Shown: one piece after another, positions 1 to 6,682 of the stretch
Layout of the letters: every line of letters begins with the position of its first letter
Position numbering within the stretch: the stretch's first letter is position 1
Source of the DNA: Treponema sp.
GTDB taxonomy: Bacteria > Spirochaetota > Spirochaetia > Treponematales > Breznakiellaceae
DNA: 18,873 nt
NCBI GenBank assembly: GCA_031279925.1
Contig: JAITHQ010000242.1
Coordinates: 1 to 18,873, forward strand
Direction: 5' to 3'
Notes under the pieces: model-generated
Database searches by the model: none
What the model was told of the DNA's origin: nothing
Seen by the model: the letters and a program-made list of their open reading frames with translations, nothing else
Translations under genes and position numbers: made by a program

Positions 1-189
1 TGTTGGCATTGCCAAGATAAGTATGAAAAACAGGCGGTTTATGATCAGCATGAACGTTAAGCAGTATTTGGATACCCTTATGGCACTTTGAAAATTGCCT
101 TCCTGGGTGCTGACGAGAGATTCCTATCAGCATTTCATTCATACGTTTGTCGTGGGTCATTTAGAACAGGTATTTGATTGTTATGCGAA
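1..189. other. Left-edge region, no recognisable gene
   Basis: No product is recognised here. On the minus strand a frame opens at an ATG at 160 (directly preceded by an in-frame TAA) and stays open for about 53 codons to the window edge, beginning MTHDKRMNEMLIGISRQHPG. It has no Shine-Dalgarno sequence and resembles no family I know. On the plus strand one frame is open from the window edge to a TGA at 89-91, ending in VKQYLDTLMAL; this could be the tail of an upstream gene. Neither can be decided without flanking sequence. Confidence 0.3.
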
Positions 190-234
190 GGGTCCATACC
201 CCGCCCTTTAGGGTGCTTTAAAGGGTATGGACCC
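190..234. repeat. 12-bp perfect inverted repeat (hairpin)
   Basis: GGGTCCATACCC at 190-201 is exactly mirrored by GGGTATGGACCC at 223-234. The loop is GC-rich at its start and carries a second, competing short arm (CCCTTTA 204-210 against TAAAGGG 219-225). No T-run follows, so it is not an obvious intrinsic terminator. It may be an intergenic palindromic repeat or the 3' end of an upstream transcript. Confidence 0.7.
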
Positions 235-386
235 TGAGAGCCTGTTCAAATTGTGGATTTTTGCGGTCAATAGACCGTAAAAATCCCGATTTTCGGGCTC
301 TTTTTGAGCCTGCAAGGTAGAATTTTGAACAGGCTCTGAGACATATACCTTACCAAAACAACATACTCCGTCCCTTCAGGGCGGGG
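199..386. repeat. Outer imperfect inverted repeat enclosing the MITE-like element
   Basis: The 15-base arm at 199-213 (CCCCGCCCTTTAGGG) pairs with 372-386 (CCCTTCAGGGCGGGG) at 13 of 15 positions. The arms bracket the 239-335 element. Taking that element and one CTGAG copy out would leave the arms about 57 bp apart, so an older palindromic repeat seems to have been split by a later insertion. That order of events is an inference. Confidence 0.5.
239..335. mobile_element. MITE-like palindromic element with 12-bp TIRs and CTGAG flanks
   Basis: A 97-bp non-coding element. AGCCTGTTCAAA (239-250) and TTTGAACAGGCT (324-335) are perfect terminal inverted repeats. The 5-mer CTGAG stands immediately outside each end (234-238 and 336-340), as expected for a target-site duplication. 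The interior is a chain of hairpins: a 14-bp stem at 255-268/273-286 with loop AATA and one G-U pair; CCCGA/TCGGG at 285-289/293-297; and GGCTC/GAGCC at 296-300/306-310 around a T5 loop. It codes for nothing, so it would depend on a transposase elsewhere. A structural repeat of REP type is the alternative. Confidence 0.5.
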
Positions 387-435
387 TTGTTGATTTTTTA
401 CGGTTTTTCGCATATTATTATTTTAAGTAGGAAAA

Positions 436-478
436 TGCGCTGGTTTCAGAGCCCTGGTGGGGTTTTGCAATCAGCGCA
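436..478. repeat. Long imperfect hairpin upstream of the RlpA/SPOR gene
   Basis: Arms 436-454 and 460-478 pair along 19 positions with one mismatch and three G-U pairs, including the perfect outer TGCGCTG/CAGCGCA. The core (GGTTTCA...CCC, then GGGGTTTT) aligns with the hairpin at 12264-12292, suggesting one dispersed family. It lies upstream of the 614 promoter, so it is not part of that mRNA leader. Confidence 0.5.
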
Positions 479-480
479 AA

Positions 481-502
481 TTGCAAAAAATTTGTTTTGC
501 AA
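481..502. repeat. Short AT-rich inverted repeat
   Basis: TTGCAAAA at 481-488 and TTTTGCAA at 495-502 form a perfect 8-bp stem around a 6-base loop. It begins three bases after the 436-478 hairpin. No function is evident. Confidence 0.45.
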
Positions 503-561
503 GCAGCCTAACCGTAAAAGAACTATGCAAACTATAAAAAATTGGGTTAGGATAATATGGG

Positions 562-590
562 TTGATCCCCAGAAAATAATAAAGTATAAT
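562..590 (+). promoter_or_regulatory. Sigma-70-type promoter for the RlpA/SPOR gene
   Basis: TTGATC (562-567), a 17-bp spacer and a perfect TATAAT (585-590). The start site would fall near 597, giving a very short leader before the Shine-Dalgarno AAAGGAG at 601-607 and the ATG at 614. Confidence 0.75.
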
Positions 591-613
591 GCGGACGGGG
601 AAAGGAGTGAGGG

Positions 614-2104
614 ATGAAACGGATAATGCTGGTCTTGCTGGGGGCATTTTTTATAAGTTCCTTCTGTGCGGCGCAGGCAAAACTTGGAAATTTCAGTCAA
701 CGCGGCAATGCAAGCCAGGAGATGAAAACCGATGGCTTAAGCGCCGCCCACCCCAGCCTTCCGATTGGCTCTAAAGCACGGGTTACCAATACCCAGAACG
801 GAAAAGAAATAGATGTCACTATCACCGGACGTATATCGGCATCGGCGACACGAATCGTAGACCTTTCACCTGGCGCCGCGGCGGAATTGGGCCTGCCAGC
901 CAGTGGAGGCGCGGTAATTATTACGGTACCCAATCCGCCAAGGCCAAGGCCGCCGCAGGTGGTAGAAGTCGCGCAAGAGCAGCCAAAACCCGAAGAACCT
1001 CCACCGGAACCGGAGCCGGAACCCGCGCCGGAACCGGAACCCCCGCCTGCGGAAGTTGCCCAGGAACCGGAGCCAGAGCCGGAACCTCCGGCAGAAGAGC
1101 CAGCCGCAGCGCCTGCGGAAGCTGCTCAGGCGCCTGCGCCACAGCCGGAACCAGCAGCCGAGCCAAAACAGGAACCCAAGGCGGAACAAAAAGCCGATTC
1201 TCAGCCGCCCCAGCCGGTAAATATAACTGTTAACAACTATATGCAGCAAAAGCCGTCGGATACGGAACGTCCGGTACAGCCTGAACGGAGCCGGGAGCGT
1301 TCTTCCAAAGGCGGCGTTGCCGCTCAAATGCCCGCCGGAATGTATTCGGACCGGGATTTCCTGGCTTGGCTTACCTTAATGTCCATGGAGTCCCGTGATG
1401 GCCGTGAATCAAGGGAGGTACGCGAGACCCAGGCCAGAGAATCCCGTGAGGCGCGAGAGGCCCGTGAAGCCAGGGAATCCCGCGAGGCGCGTGAGGCCCG
1501 TGAAGCTCGTGACGCCCGCGAGGCGCGAGAGGCGCGTGAAGCCAGGGAATCGAGGGATTACCGGGCCGAACAGCGGATGCCGGGATACGGGCAGCCGATG
1601 GTTCAGGCGGCTCCACCTCAGATGGTTCAGGCCCCGCCGCCCCAAATCATTCAAAGTCCGCCGCCGCAGATTATCCAAGCGCCGCCTGTTCAGATTATTC
1701 AAAGTCCACCGCCGCAGATTATCCAGGCGCCGCCGCCTCAAGTCATTCAAACGCCGCCGCCTCAGATTGTTCAAACGCCTGCACCGCAGCCAGCCGCGCC
1801 GCCGCCGCCGGTCTATCAACAGCCCCAGTATCAACCTCCCCCCGCCGGCAATGTGCAGATTCTTCCGGGCTTGCCCGATCAAAACAGCGGGAGGATTTAC
1901 CGCCTGCAGGTTGGCGCTTTTTCCAGCCTGGACAGCGCTTCACGCGCCTTTCAGTTGGTCAGGGCGGCTGGTTTTGACGCTACCCAGGAACAGGCGGGAA
2001 CCATGTACCGGGTACTCGCGGTTGGCATTTCCGCGCCGAATGTGTACGCGGCGGCCCAAAGGCTTGGGGCTATGGGCTTTAAACAGGTCTGGGTCAGGGA
2101 ATAA
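614..2104 (+). CDS. Exported RlpA-like double-psi barrel protein with C-terminal SPOR domain
   Basis: A predicted cell-envelope protein that would bind septal, denuded peptidoglycan. Residues 1-22 form a signal peptide (MKRIM, hydrophobic core, CAAQA). Residues 29-105 match the RlpA-like double-psi beta-barrel: SAAHPSLPIGSKARVTNTQNG, then RIVDLSPGAAAELGLP. Residues 106-200 are a Pro/Glu-rich linker, 259-317 an Arg/Glu repeat (RESREAREARE type), and 332-391 about seven 8-residue PPPQIIQA-like units. Residues 425-496 are a SPOR domain (YRLQVGAFSSLDSA ... GFKQVWVRE). In active RlpA lytic transglycosylases the barrel has a TASGE-like segment and an NDRGP motif. Here the first is not recognisable and the second reads ITGRISA, so only the AAH histidine is clearly kept. 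Catalysis is therefore doubtful and a binding or structural role is as likely. AAAGGAG at 601-607 sets the start. It is monocistronic, between its own promoter and a terminator. Confidence 0.85.
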   Translation: MKRIMLVLLGAFFISSFCAAQAKLGNFSQRGNASQEMKTDGLSAAHPSLPIGSKARVTNTQNGKEIDVTITGRISASATRIVDLSPGAAAELGLPASGGAVIITVPNPPRPRPPQVVEVAQEQPKPEEPPPEPEPEPAPEPEPPPAEVAQEPEPEPEPPAEEPAAAPAEAAQAPAPQPEPAAEPKQEPKAEQKADSQPPQPVNITVNNYMQQKPSDTERPVQPERSRERSSKGGVAAQMPAGMYSDRDFLAWLTLMSMESRDGRESREVRETQARESREAREAREARESREAREAREARDAREAREAREARESRDYRAEQRMPGYGQPMVQAAPPQMVQAPPPQIIQSPPPQIIQAPPVQIIQSPPPQIIQAPPPQVIQTPPPQIVQTPAPQPAAPPPPVYQQPQYQPPPAGNVQILPGLPDQNSGRIYRLQVGAFSSLDSASRAFQLVRAAGFDATQEQAGTMYRVLAVGISAPNVYAAAQRLGAMGFKQVWVRE

Positions 2105-2131
2105 GCGGCCAGGGGCGCTTGGTCACAGAAT

Positions 2132-2190
2132 GCCCGGTTTGCTTTTACGGGAACACCCGGTTCAAGCAAAGCCGGGCGTTTGATTCTTTT
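2132..2190 (+). terminator. Probable intrinsic terminator after the RlpA/SPOR gene
   Basis: GCCCGGTTTGCTT (2132-2144) pairs with AAGCAAAGCCGGGC (2164-2177) with a single one-base bulge. The long loop carries a smaller hairpin of its own. The stem is followed by a broken T-rich stretch rather than a clean T-run, so efficiency is uncertain. Confidence 0.55.
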
Positions 2191-2210
2191 GCCCTTTTTG
2201 TCAAAAGAAT
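2183..2210. repeat. Second 9-bp inverted repeat behind the terminator
   Basis: ATTCTTTTG (2183-2191) and CAAAAGAAT (2202-2210) form a perfect stem around CCCTTTTTGT. It may back up the preceding terminator. Confidence 0.45.
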
Positions 2211-2231
2211 GAACGTGACGGTACTTGCCTC

Positions 2232-2261
2232 TTGAACTGAGTCTTTAATTGGTAGTATATT
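2232..2261 (+). promoter_or_regulatory. Promoter of the cheW-nadK-recN-exporter operon
   Basis: TTGAAC (2232-2237), an 18-bp spacer and TATATT (2256-2261). Transcription would start near 2268, giving a leader of about 85 nt before cheW that contains nested hairpins and a short open frame. It is the only convincing promoter seen ahead of the packed operon that runs to 11466. Confidence 0.6.
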
Positions 2262-2276
2262 ATTAGAAAGGAATTT

Positions 2277-2360
2277 ATGCCTAACGCTGATTGTGGACCG
2301 AAGGTCCGGCGACAAGTTAATCAGCGTGCCTTAAAGCATTCAGGGGGATTTTATGGCTGA
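2277..2360 (+). CDS. Possible 27-codon leader ORF overlapping the cheW start
   Basis: ATG at 2277 follows AAAGGA at 2267-2272. The frame encodes 27 residues (MPNADCGPKVRRQVNQRALK, then HSGGFYG) and ends at TGA 2358-2360, overlapping the cheW ATG at 2353 by 8 bp. This geometry would allow translational coupling. The peptide matches nothing I know. The ribosome site lies almost at the predicted 5' end of the mRNA, so chance is a real alternative. Confidence 0.25.
   Translation: MPNADCGPKVRRQVNQRALKHSGGFYG
2284..2327 (+). promoter_or_regulatory. Nested hairpins in the cheW leader
   Basis: The outer stem ACGCTGATT (2284-2292) / AATCAGCGT (2319-2327) is perfect over 9 bp. Inside it GGACC (2295-2299) / GGTCC (2303-2307) closes a GAA loop. 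There is no T-run, so it is not a terminator. It could stabilise the message or modulate translation of cheW. No known riboswitch class is recognised. Confidence 0.4.
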
Positions 2361-2823
2361 TGCTAGTCAATTGGTTACCTTTCAACTTGGGGAAGAGCTG
2401 TACGGCATTAACATTATGGATGTCAAAGAAATTGTCCGCGTTCAGGCGATACGGGCAATTCCCAATGCCCCCACCTATGTGGAAGGCATTTTCAACCTTA
2501 GAAGTGAAATAATACCCATTATTAATCTGCACAAACGGTTTCATCTTAAAAAACTGGTAAGCTCCGAGGAAGATGAGCTGCTTTCAGGTTTCGTTATCCT
2601 CGATATCGATGGAATGAAGCTGGGGGTTATTATCGACCGTATTTCGCGGGTGATCACCATAGAAAAAGAGGATGTTCAGCCGCCGCCCCAGATGCTTTCC
2701 GGTATTGGGGCGGAGTATATCCAGGGGGTGGTGCGCCAGGAGCATGGGTATCTTATCATTCTGGATATTCGGGACCTGTTTAATCCCAAGGAACTGCAAA
2801 AAATAGCCGAATTAAGAAGGTAG
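2353..2823 (+). CDS. cheW: Chemotaxis coupling protein CheW
   Basis: A single CheW domain of 156 residues, the usual size for a stand-alone coupling protein. It links methyl-accepting chemotaxis receptors to the histidine kinase CheA at the cytoplasmic face of receptor arrays. Family signs are the start QLVTFQLGEELYGINIMDVKEIVR (shown in part), IPNAP near residues 36-40, and the segment GIFNLRSEIIPIINL at about 45-59, where most CheW proteins have NLRG. A later VIIDRISRVITIEKEDV segment and IILDIRDLF near the end also fit. The AGGGGG at 2342-2347 is a good ribosome site for ATG 2353. It is first in the operon, without other chemotaxis genes around it; treponemes carry several cheW copies, so this need not be the main one. 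Confidence 0.92.
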   Translation: MADASQLVTFQLGEELYGINIMDVKEIVRVQAIRAIPNAPTYVEGIFNLRSEIIPIINLHKRFHLKKLVSSEEDELLSGFVILDIDGMKLGVIIDRISRVITIEKEDVQPPPQMLSGIGAEYIQGVVRQEHGYLIILDIRDLFNPKELQKIAELRR

Positions 2824-2878
2824 GCAATTCTGGATCGTCTGCCAGAAAACACGGTAACACGGCATTTGAGGTATTTGC

Positions 2879-3988
2879 ATGAAAATAGAAGTCTATTCTC
2901 CGACTATCAGGCGGAAGGAGATGGATGCCGTTCTGACCGCAATGGTGGAAGACCAGATTGGCCCCGGTGAACGATCCCGCCTTTTGATTCAAACCGCAAA
3001 AGAACAGATTCGTTTTGATTATGCGCTGTCTTTGCGCAGCCCCGCTACCGCTCTGTACCTGGCGCTAAAGGCCATTGGTATCGAGGAAGGGCAGGGCGTG
3101 GTGATTTCCGCCCTTTCCCCCCGCTACTACACGCAGGTTCTTTCCGACTTGCGCCTAACGCCCTTGTACGGCGATGTTTCTTTTTCTTTTCCCTGCATGA
3201 GCCGGGAAAGCGTCGAAAAGGCATTGGAGACTCGGCCCGGCGGCGTCCAGCCGCGCTGTATTGCGCTGCACCACACCCTGGGCTTTGTGCCGGATACCGC
3301 TTCCATTGCCGGGCTTGGGCTTCCCATTATCGAAGATATTTCCCAAAGTTACGGGGTTTTTTCGGGGGCGGATACAAAAGAAGAGGCAGGGCGGAAAGGC
3401 GGTCAAACAGAAGGAGCGGCTGCGGACACGCAGGAAGGCGCGGCCCAAGAGCGTATACAGGGCGTGTTTGCCATTCTGGGCCTTGAAGAGCGGGATATGC
3501 TTACATCAGGCGGCGGGGCTTTACTTTTTGCCATGAACCGGCGTGACGGCTCGCTGCTGCGGAATTTTTCCAACATTCCGCCTGAATATTGCCTGCCCGA
3601 CATTAACGCCGCCCTGGCGGCGGTGCAGTTCAAAGAGGCGGCTCGAAACATGGAGCGCCGGCAGGAAATTGCCCGTGTGTATGTGCAGGCAAGTCTTCGC
3701 GGTAAACACAAACGGTTTATCCCTCTTGAAGAAGGCAATTACAATAATTACGCCTTTCCGCTAGTTCTTGAAACCGGCCTGAAAGACGTTACAGCCTATG
3801 CCCGTAAAAAAGAAATTATCGTTGAAAGCGCCTTTGAGCAAACGCTTGCCGGGGCCGGCATCAGCGATTCCATGCTTTGCCCAATAAGTTATTCGCTCTC
3901 CCTTAGGACCGTACTTTTTCCCCTGTATCCCCGGCTCCGTTCCCAGGATGTGGAACGGGTATCAAAACTGATTATGACTCTTCCCTAA
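2879..3988 (+). CDS. DegT/DnrJ/EryC1-fold protein lacking the PLP lysine
   Basis: 369 residues with the overall plan of the sugar-nucleotide aminotransferase (DegT/DnrJ/EryC1/StrS) family. It has SLRSPATALYLALKAIGI at 51-68 (where the family has SGTAAL), HHTLGFVPD at 131-139, and the cofactor-side IIEDISQSYG at 150-159. In active members an FSFxxxK segment followed by TTGEGG supplies the Schiff-base lysine. Here the matching stretch is FAILGLEERDMLTSGGG (197-213), with Arg or Glu at the lysine position and no lysine nearby. Residues about 163-194 are a low-complexity Gly/Ala/Glu insert between the two motifs. It is probably a non-transaminating relative, though a dehydratase-like or structural role cannot be excluded. 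GAGG at 2868-2871 precedes the ATG. It sits between cheW and nadK, and the context gives no sugar pathway. Confidence 0.7.
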   Translation: MKIEVYSPTIRRKEMDAVLTAMVEDQIGPGERSRLLIQTAKEQIRFDYALSLRSPATALYLALKAIGIEEGQGVVISALSPRYYTQVLSDLRLTPLYGDVSFSFPCMSRESVEKALETRPGGVQPRCIALHHTLGFVPDTASIAGLGLPIIEDISQSYGVFSGADTKEEAGRKGGQTEGAAADTQEGAAQERIQGVFAILGLEERDMLTSGGGALLFAMNRRDGSLLRNFSNIPPEYCLPDINAALAAVQFKEAARNMERRQEIARVYVQASLRGKHKRFIPLEEGNYNNYAFPLVLETGLKDVTAYARKKEIIVESAFEQTLAGAGISDSMLCPISYSLSLRTVLFPLYPRLRSQDVERVSKLIMTLP

Positions 3989-4003
3989 GGGTAAGGATTG
4001 CGC

Positions 4004-4930
4004 ATGGCTGTGGCAAAGAACGGAATCGCCGGGGAGCATCCGCAAAAAATTACATCGGTAATTCTGTTTGTCAATATGCACAAAAAAAATGCCGGTCAAA
4101 CTGCCGGTGAAATCCGGCGGGAACTGGAAAGCCGCAATATCGCGGTAACAGTTTTTTCGTTTAACGGCAGGCCCGAATATTCCCCGCAGGGTAAATGGGA
4201 CATAGCCTTTAGCCTGGGGGGCGATGGAACGGTACTGTACACCGCCCGTACGCTCGCCGGGACCGGTACGCCTATTTTGCCGCTGTATTTTGGTACAATG
4301 GGCTTTATTGCCGGTGTGCAAAAAAGTGATTGGCTTTCGGTATTCGGCCAATGGATGCAGGGGACAGCCCGGATTTCCAGACGCTGTATGCTGGAGCTTT
4401 CTGTGGAGCGCGGCGGCGAAACGGCTGCGGGCAACACCTGCCTGAATGACGCGGTTATTGCTGCATCGGGTATTGCCAAGCTGATACGGCTGCAGGTACA
4501 GGCGGAAATTGCCCCCGGTGTATTTACCGATCTTGGTTATTACCGTTCCGACGGCCTTATCATCTCGACGCCAACCGGTTCCACCGCCTACTCAATGGCG
4601 GCAGGCGGCCCCATTCTTGACCCCGAAATGGAAGCCTTGATAATCAATCCCATCTGTCCGTTTACATTATCAAACCGCCCCCTGGTTCTTCCCGCAAGGC
4701 AGAGCCTGGTTATTACCGTGGCAAAGGAGCAGCGGAGCGCCGTGCTGCTGACCGTTGACGGGCAGGATACCTTTGCCCTGGAGCCGGAAGACCGGATCAC
4801 CATACGGCATGCGGTCCATTACGCCCTCTTGATTTCCGCGGATCGCAGCGCCTATTATTCGGCAATCCGCGCCAAACTTGCCTGGGACGGGAGCGGCGAC
4901 AGCGGTCCAAACGGAGACGGCAATGCTTGA
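4004..4930 (+). CDS. nadK: NAD kinase
   Basis: Phosphorylates NAD to NADP with ATP or polyphosphate in the cytoplasm. The 308-residue protein carries the catalytic GGDGT motif at 72-76 (SLGGDGTVLYTAR), the nucleotide-binding LND near 'CLNDAVIAAS' (most family members have LNE), and the glycine-rich block DGLIISTPTGSTAYSMAAGGP. The substitution of Asp for Glu in the second motif is conservative. I chose ATG 4004, with AAGG at 3993-3996, over an in-frame TTG at 3998. The gene starts 15 bp after the DegT-like gene and its last 8 bp contain the recN start, so the two are translationally coupled. Confidence 0.92.
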   Translation: MAVAKNGIAGEHPQKITSVILFVNMHKKNAGQTAGEIRRELESRNIAVTVFSFNGRPEYSPQGKWDIAFSLGGDGTVLYTARTLAGTGTPILPLYFGTMGFIAGVQKSDWLSVFGQWMQGTARISRRCMLELSVERGGETAAGNTCLNDAVIAASGIAKLIRLQVQAEIAPGVFTDLGYYRSDGLIISTPTGSTAYSMAAGGPILDPEMEALIINPICPFTLSNRPLVLPARQSLVITVAKEQRSAVLLTVDGQDTFALEPEDRITIRHAVHYALLISADRSAYYSAIRAKLAWDGSGDSGPNGDGNA

Positions 4931-6680
4931 GGAACTGTCGATCAGAAATTACGCCCTTATTGATTCCATTTCTTTGACTTTTCGCAGCGGCTTTAATGTG
5001 CTTTCCGGCGAGACCGGAGCGGGCAAATCGATTATAGTCGGCTCGCTGGGTTTTTTAATGGGCGGAAAGGCCGAGGCGGACGTGATTCGCTCCGGCGCGG
5101 AAGAGGCCAGCGTTTCCGCAGTAGTTTCAATTAATAAAAACAACCGCGAGGTAATGGACTGGCTGCAAAGCCGCGATATTGAAAGTGAGGAAGACACAAT
5201 AATTATCCGCCGGAACTTAAAGGCAAGCGGGCGCAGTTCCATTTATATTCAGAATGTGCCGCTTACCCGCACAGACCTGGCCGATTTTATGGGCCTGCTT
5301 TTTGATCTCCACGGCCAGCATAACCACGAATCCCTGCTGCGCAAGGAAAGCCACCGCCGCTACCTGGATCGTTTTGCCGGCATCGAGGAGGAAGTAATTG
5401 CGTATAACAAAGCTTTTATGGATCTTGCCGATAAACGCAAAACGCTGGAAGCGTCGCTCAGTTCCGAGCGGGACAGGGACACCCGGCTTGAGCTTTTAAA
5501 TTACGCTGTGGAAGAAATTGCCAAAGCCGCTCCCCGGAACGGCGAGATACGCGAACTAGAGAACGAGGCCCAGCGGCTTTCCGATTTTGAGAAACTTGCC
5601 AATTTTGTAAATACGGCGGCAAGTTCCCTTTTTGACGATGAACAGTCGGTATTAAGCCTTGCCCGCCGTACCCGCAATGCTTTGGACGGCGCCGCCGCCA
5701 TTGACGGCAGCCTGGCGGAGATTCAGAAACGACTTGAGGATATTTATTACGAGGCCGAGGACATTGCCGGCGAATTCCGCGCTTACCGGGACAATTTAAC
5801 GTTTGATCCCCAGCGGCAGGAGGAAGTTGATGAGCGGCTTGCCCTGCTTTACCGCCTGAAGAAAAAATATGGCGCGCCGTCCGCTTTTAAAGGCGGGCCA
5901 TCCGGCGGCGGAGACGAAGAGGCGATCCTGGCCTACAAGACATCCGCAGAGGCGGAAATCGAAGCGCTTTCCGGCGCGGGAGAAAACCGCGAAAACCTCA
6001 AGGCCGAAATTGCCGCTCTGGAAAAGGACATAATTTCAAAGGCCGCATTGCTGCGCCAGAAACGGAACGCCGCCGCCGGCAAACTGGGGGAACGAATCAG
6101 CGGCATACTTAAACATTTGGGAATGCCCAATGCCCGTTTCTCGGCTTCGATTGTGCCCAAGACCCGCGATGCGGGAACCGGCGGCGTCCAGTCTTTGGTT
6201 TGCGGCCCCTGGGGCGCGGAAGAAATCGAATTTCTTATATCCGCCAATACCGGCGAACCGCTCAAGGATCTGTCCCGCATTGCATCCGGCGGGGAGCTTT
6301 CGCGGGTAATGCTGGCAATCAAAACGGTTCTTTCCGCCGGCGAAGGCGGGGCGGCGGACAGTATCGAGACTCTGGTGTTTGATGAGATCGACACCGGCAT
6401 AGGCGGGGAGGTAGCCCTTGCCGTGGGGGAATATCTTGCGAAAATCGGAAGCCATAAACAAATTTTTTGCGTTACCCATCTTGCAAGCATAGCGGTTCGC
6501 GCCGATAACCATTTTAAGGTAGAAAAAAGAACGGAGGCAGGCAGGACGTTTACCGGCGTAGGGCCCCTGAGCAGCGAGGGAAGAAGAAGGGAAATTGCCC
6601 GTATGCTTGCAGGCGATGCGGGAGATGCGGCGCTTGCCCATGCCGATGATTTGATCCTAAAATATGGTAAGCGGGGCTGA
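4923..6680 (+). CDS. recN: DNA repair ATPase RecN
   Basis: An SMC-like ATPase of 585 residues acting in double-strand break repair together with RecA. The N-terminal ABC half has MLEELSIRNYALID and Walker A GETGAGKS at 29-36, then LHGQHNHESLL at about 129-139, typical of RecN. The central part is a coiled coil rich in Glu, Lys and Ala. The C-terminal half has the signature LSRIASGGELSRVMLAIK at about 449-466, Walker B LVFDEIDTGIGGEV near 484 and the switch segment VTHLASIA. An in-frame ATG at 4878 would add 15 residues, but the conserved MLEEL start, the ribosome site GGAG near 4912 and the 8-bp overlap with nadK support 4923. Confidence 0.95.
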   Translation: MLEELSIRNYALIDSISLTFRSGFNVLSGETGAGKSIIVGSLGFLMGGKAEADVIRSGAEEASVSAVVSINKNNREVMDWLQSRDIESEEDTIIIRRNLKASGRSSIYIQNVPLTRTDLADFMGLLFDLHGQHNHESLLRKESHRRYLDRFAGIEEEVIAYNKAFMDLADKRKTLEASLSSERDRDTRLELLNYAVEEIAKAAPRNGEIRELENEAQRLSDFEKLANFVNTAASSLFDDEQSVLSLARRTRNALDGAAAIDGSLAEIQKRLEDIYYEAEDIAGEFRAYRDNLTFDPQRQEEVDERLALLYRLKKKYGAPSAFKGGPSGGGDEEAILAYKTSAEAEIEALSGAGENRENLKAEIAALEKDIISKAALLRQKRNAAAGKLGERISGILKHLGMPNARFSASIVPKTRDAGTGGVQSLVCGPWGAEEIEFLISANTGEPLKDLSRIASGGELSRVMLAIKTVLSAGEGGAADSIETLVFDEIDTGIGGEVALAVGEYLAKIGSHKQIFCVTHLASIAVRADNHFKVEKRTEAGRTFTGVGPLSSEGRRREIARMLAGDAGDAALAHADDLILKYGKRG

Positions 6681-6682
6681 AC

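Noticed and set aside
387..700. Small open frames on both strands before the first gene
   Set aside because: They cross the hairpin at 436-478 and the mapped promoter at 562-590 and show no ribosome site or recognisable product.
866..1882. Long minus-strand open frames (for example 866-1327 and 1409-1882)
   Set aside because: They are Arg/Leu- or Pro-rich mirror images of the repetitive RlpA/SPOR gene, with no ribosome site or family resemblance.
1395..2183. A 262-residue plus-strand frame inside the SPOR gene
   Set aside because: It is a shifted reading of the same repeats, very Arg-rich, while the overlapping frame has a signal peptide and a clear SPOR domain.
4878..4922. Upstream extension of recN to ATG 4878
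   Set aside because: The conserved RecN N-terminus begins at MLEEL (4923), which has a ribosome site and the usual overlap with nadK.
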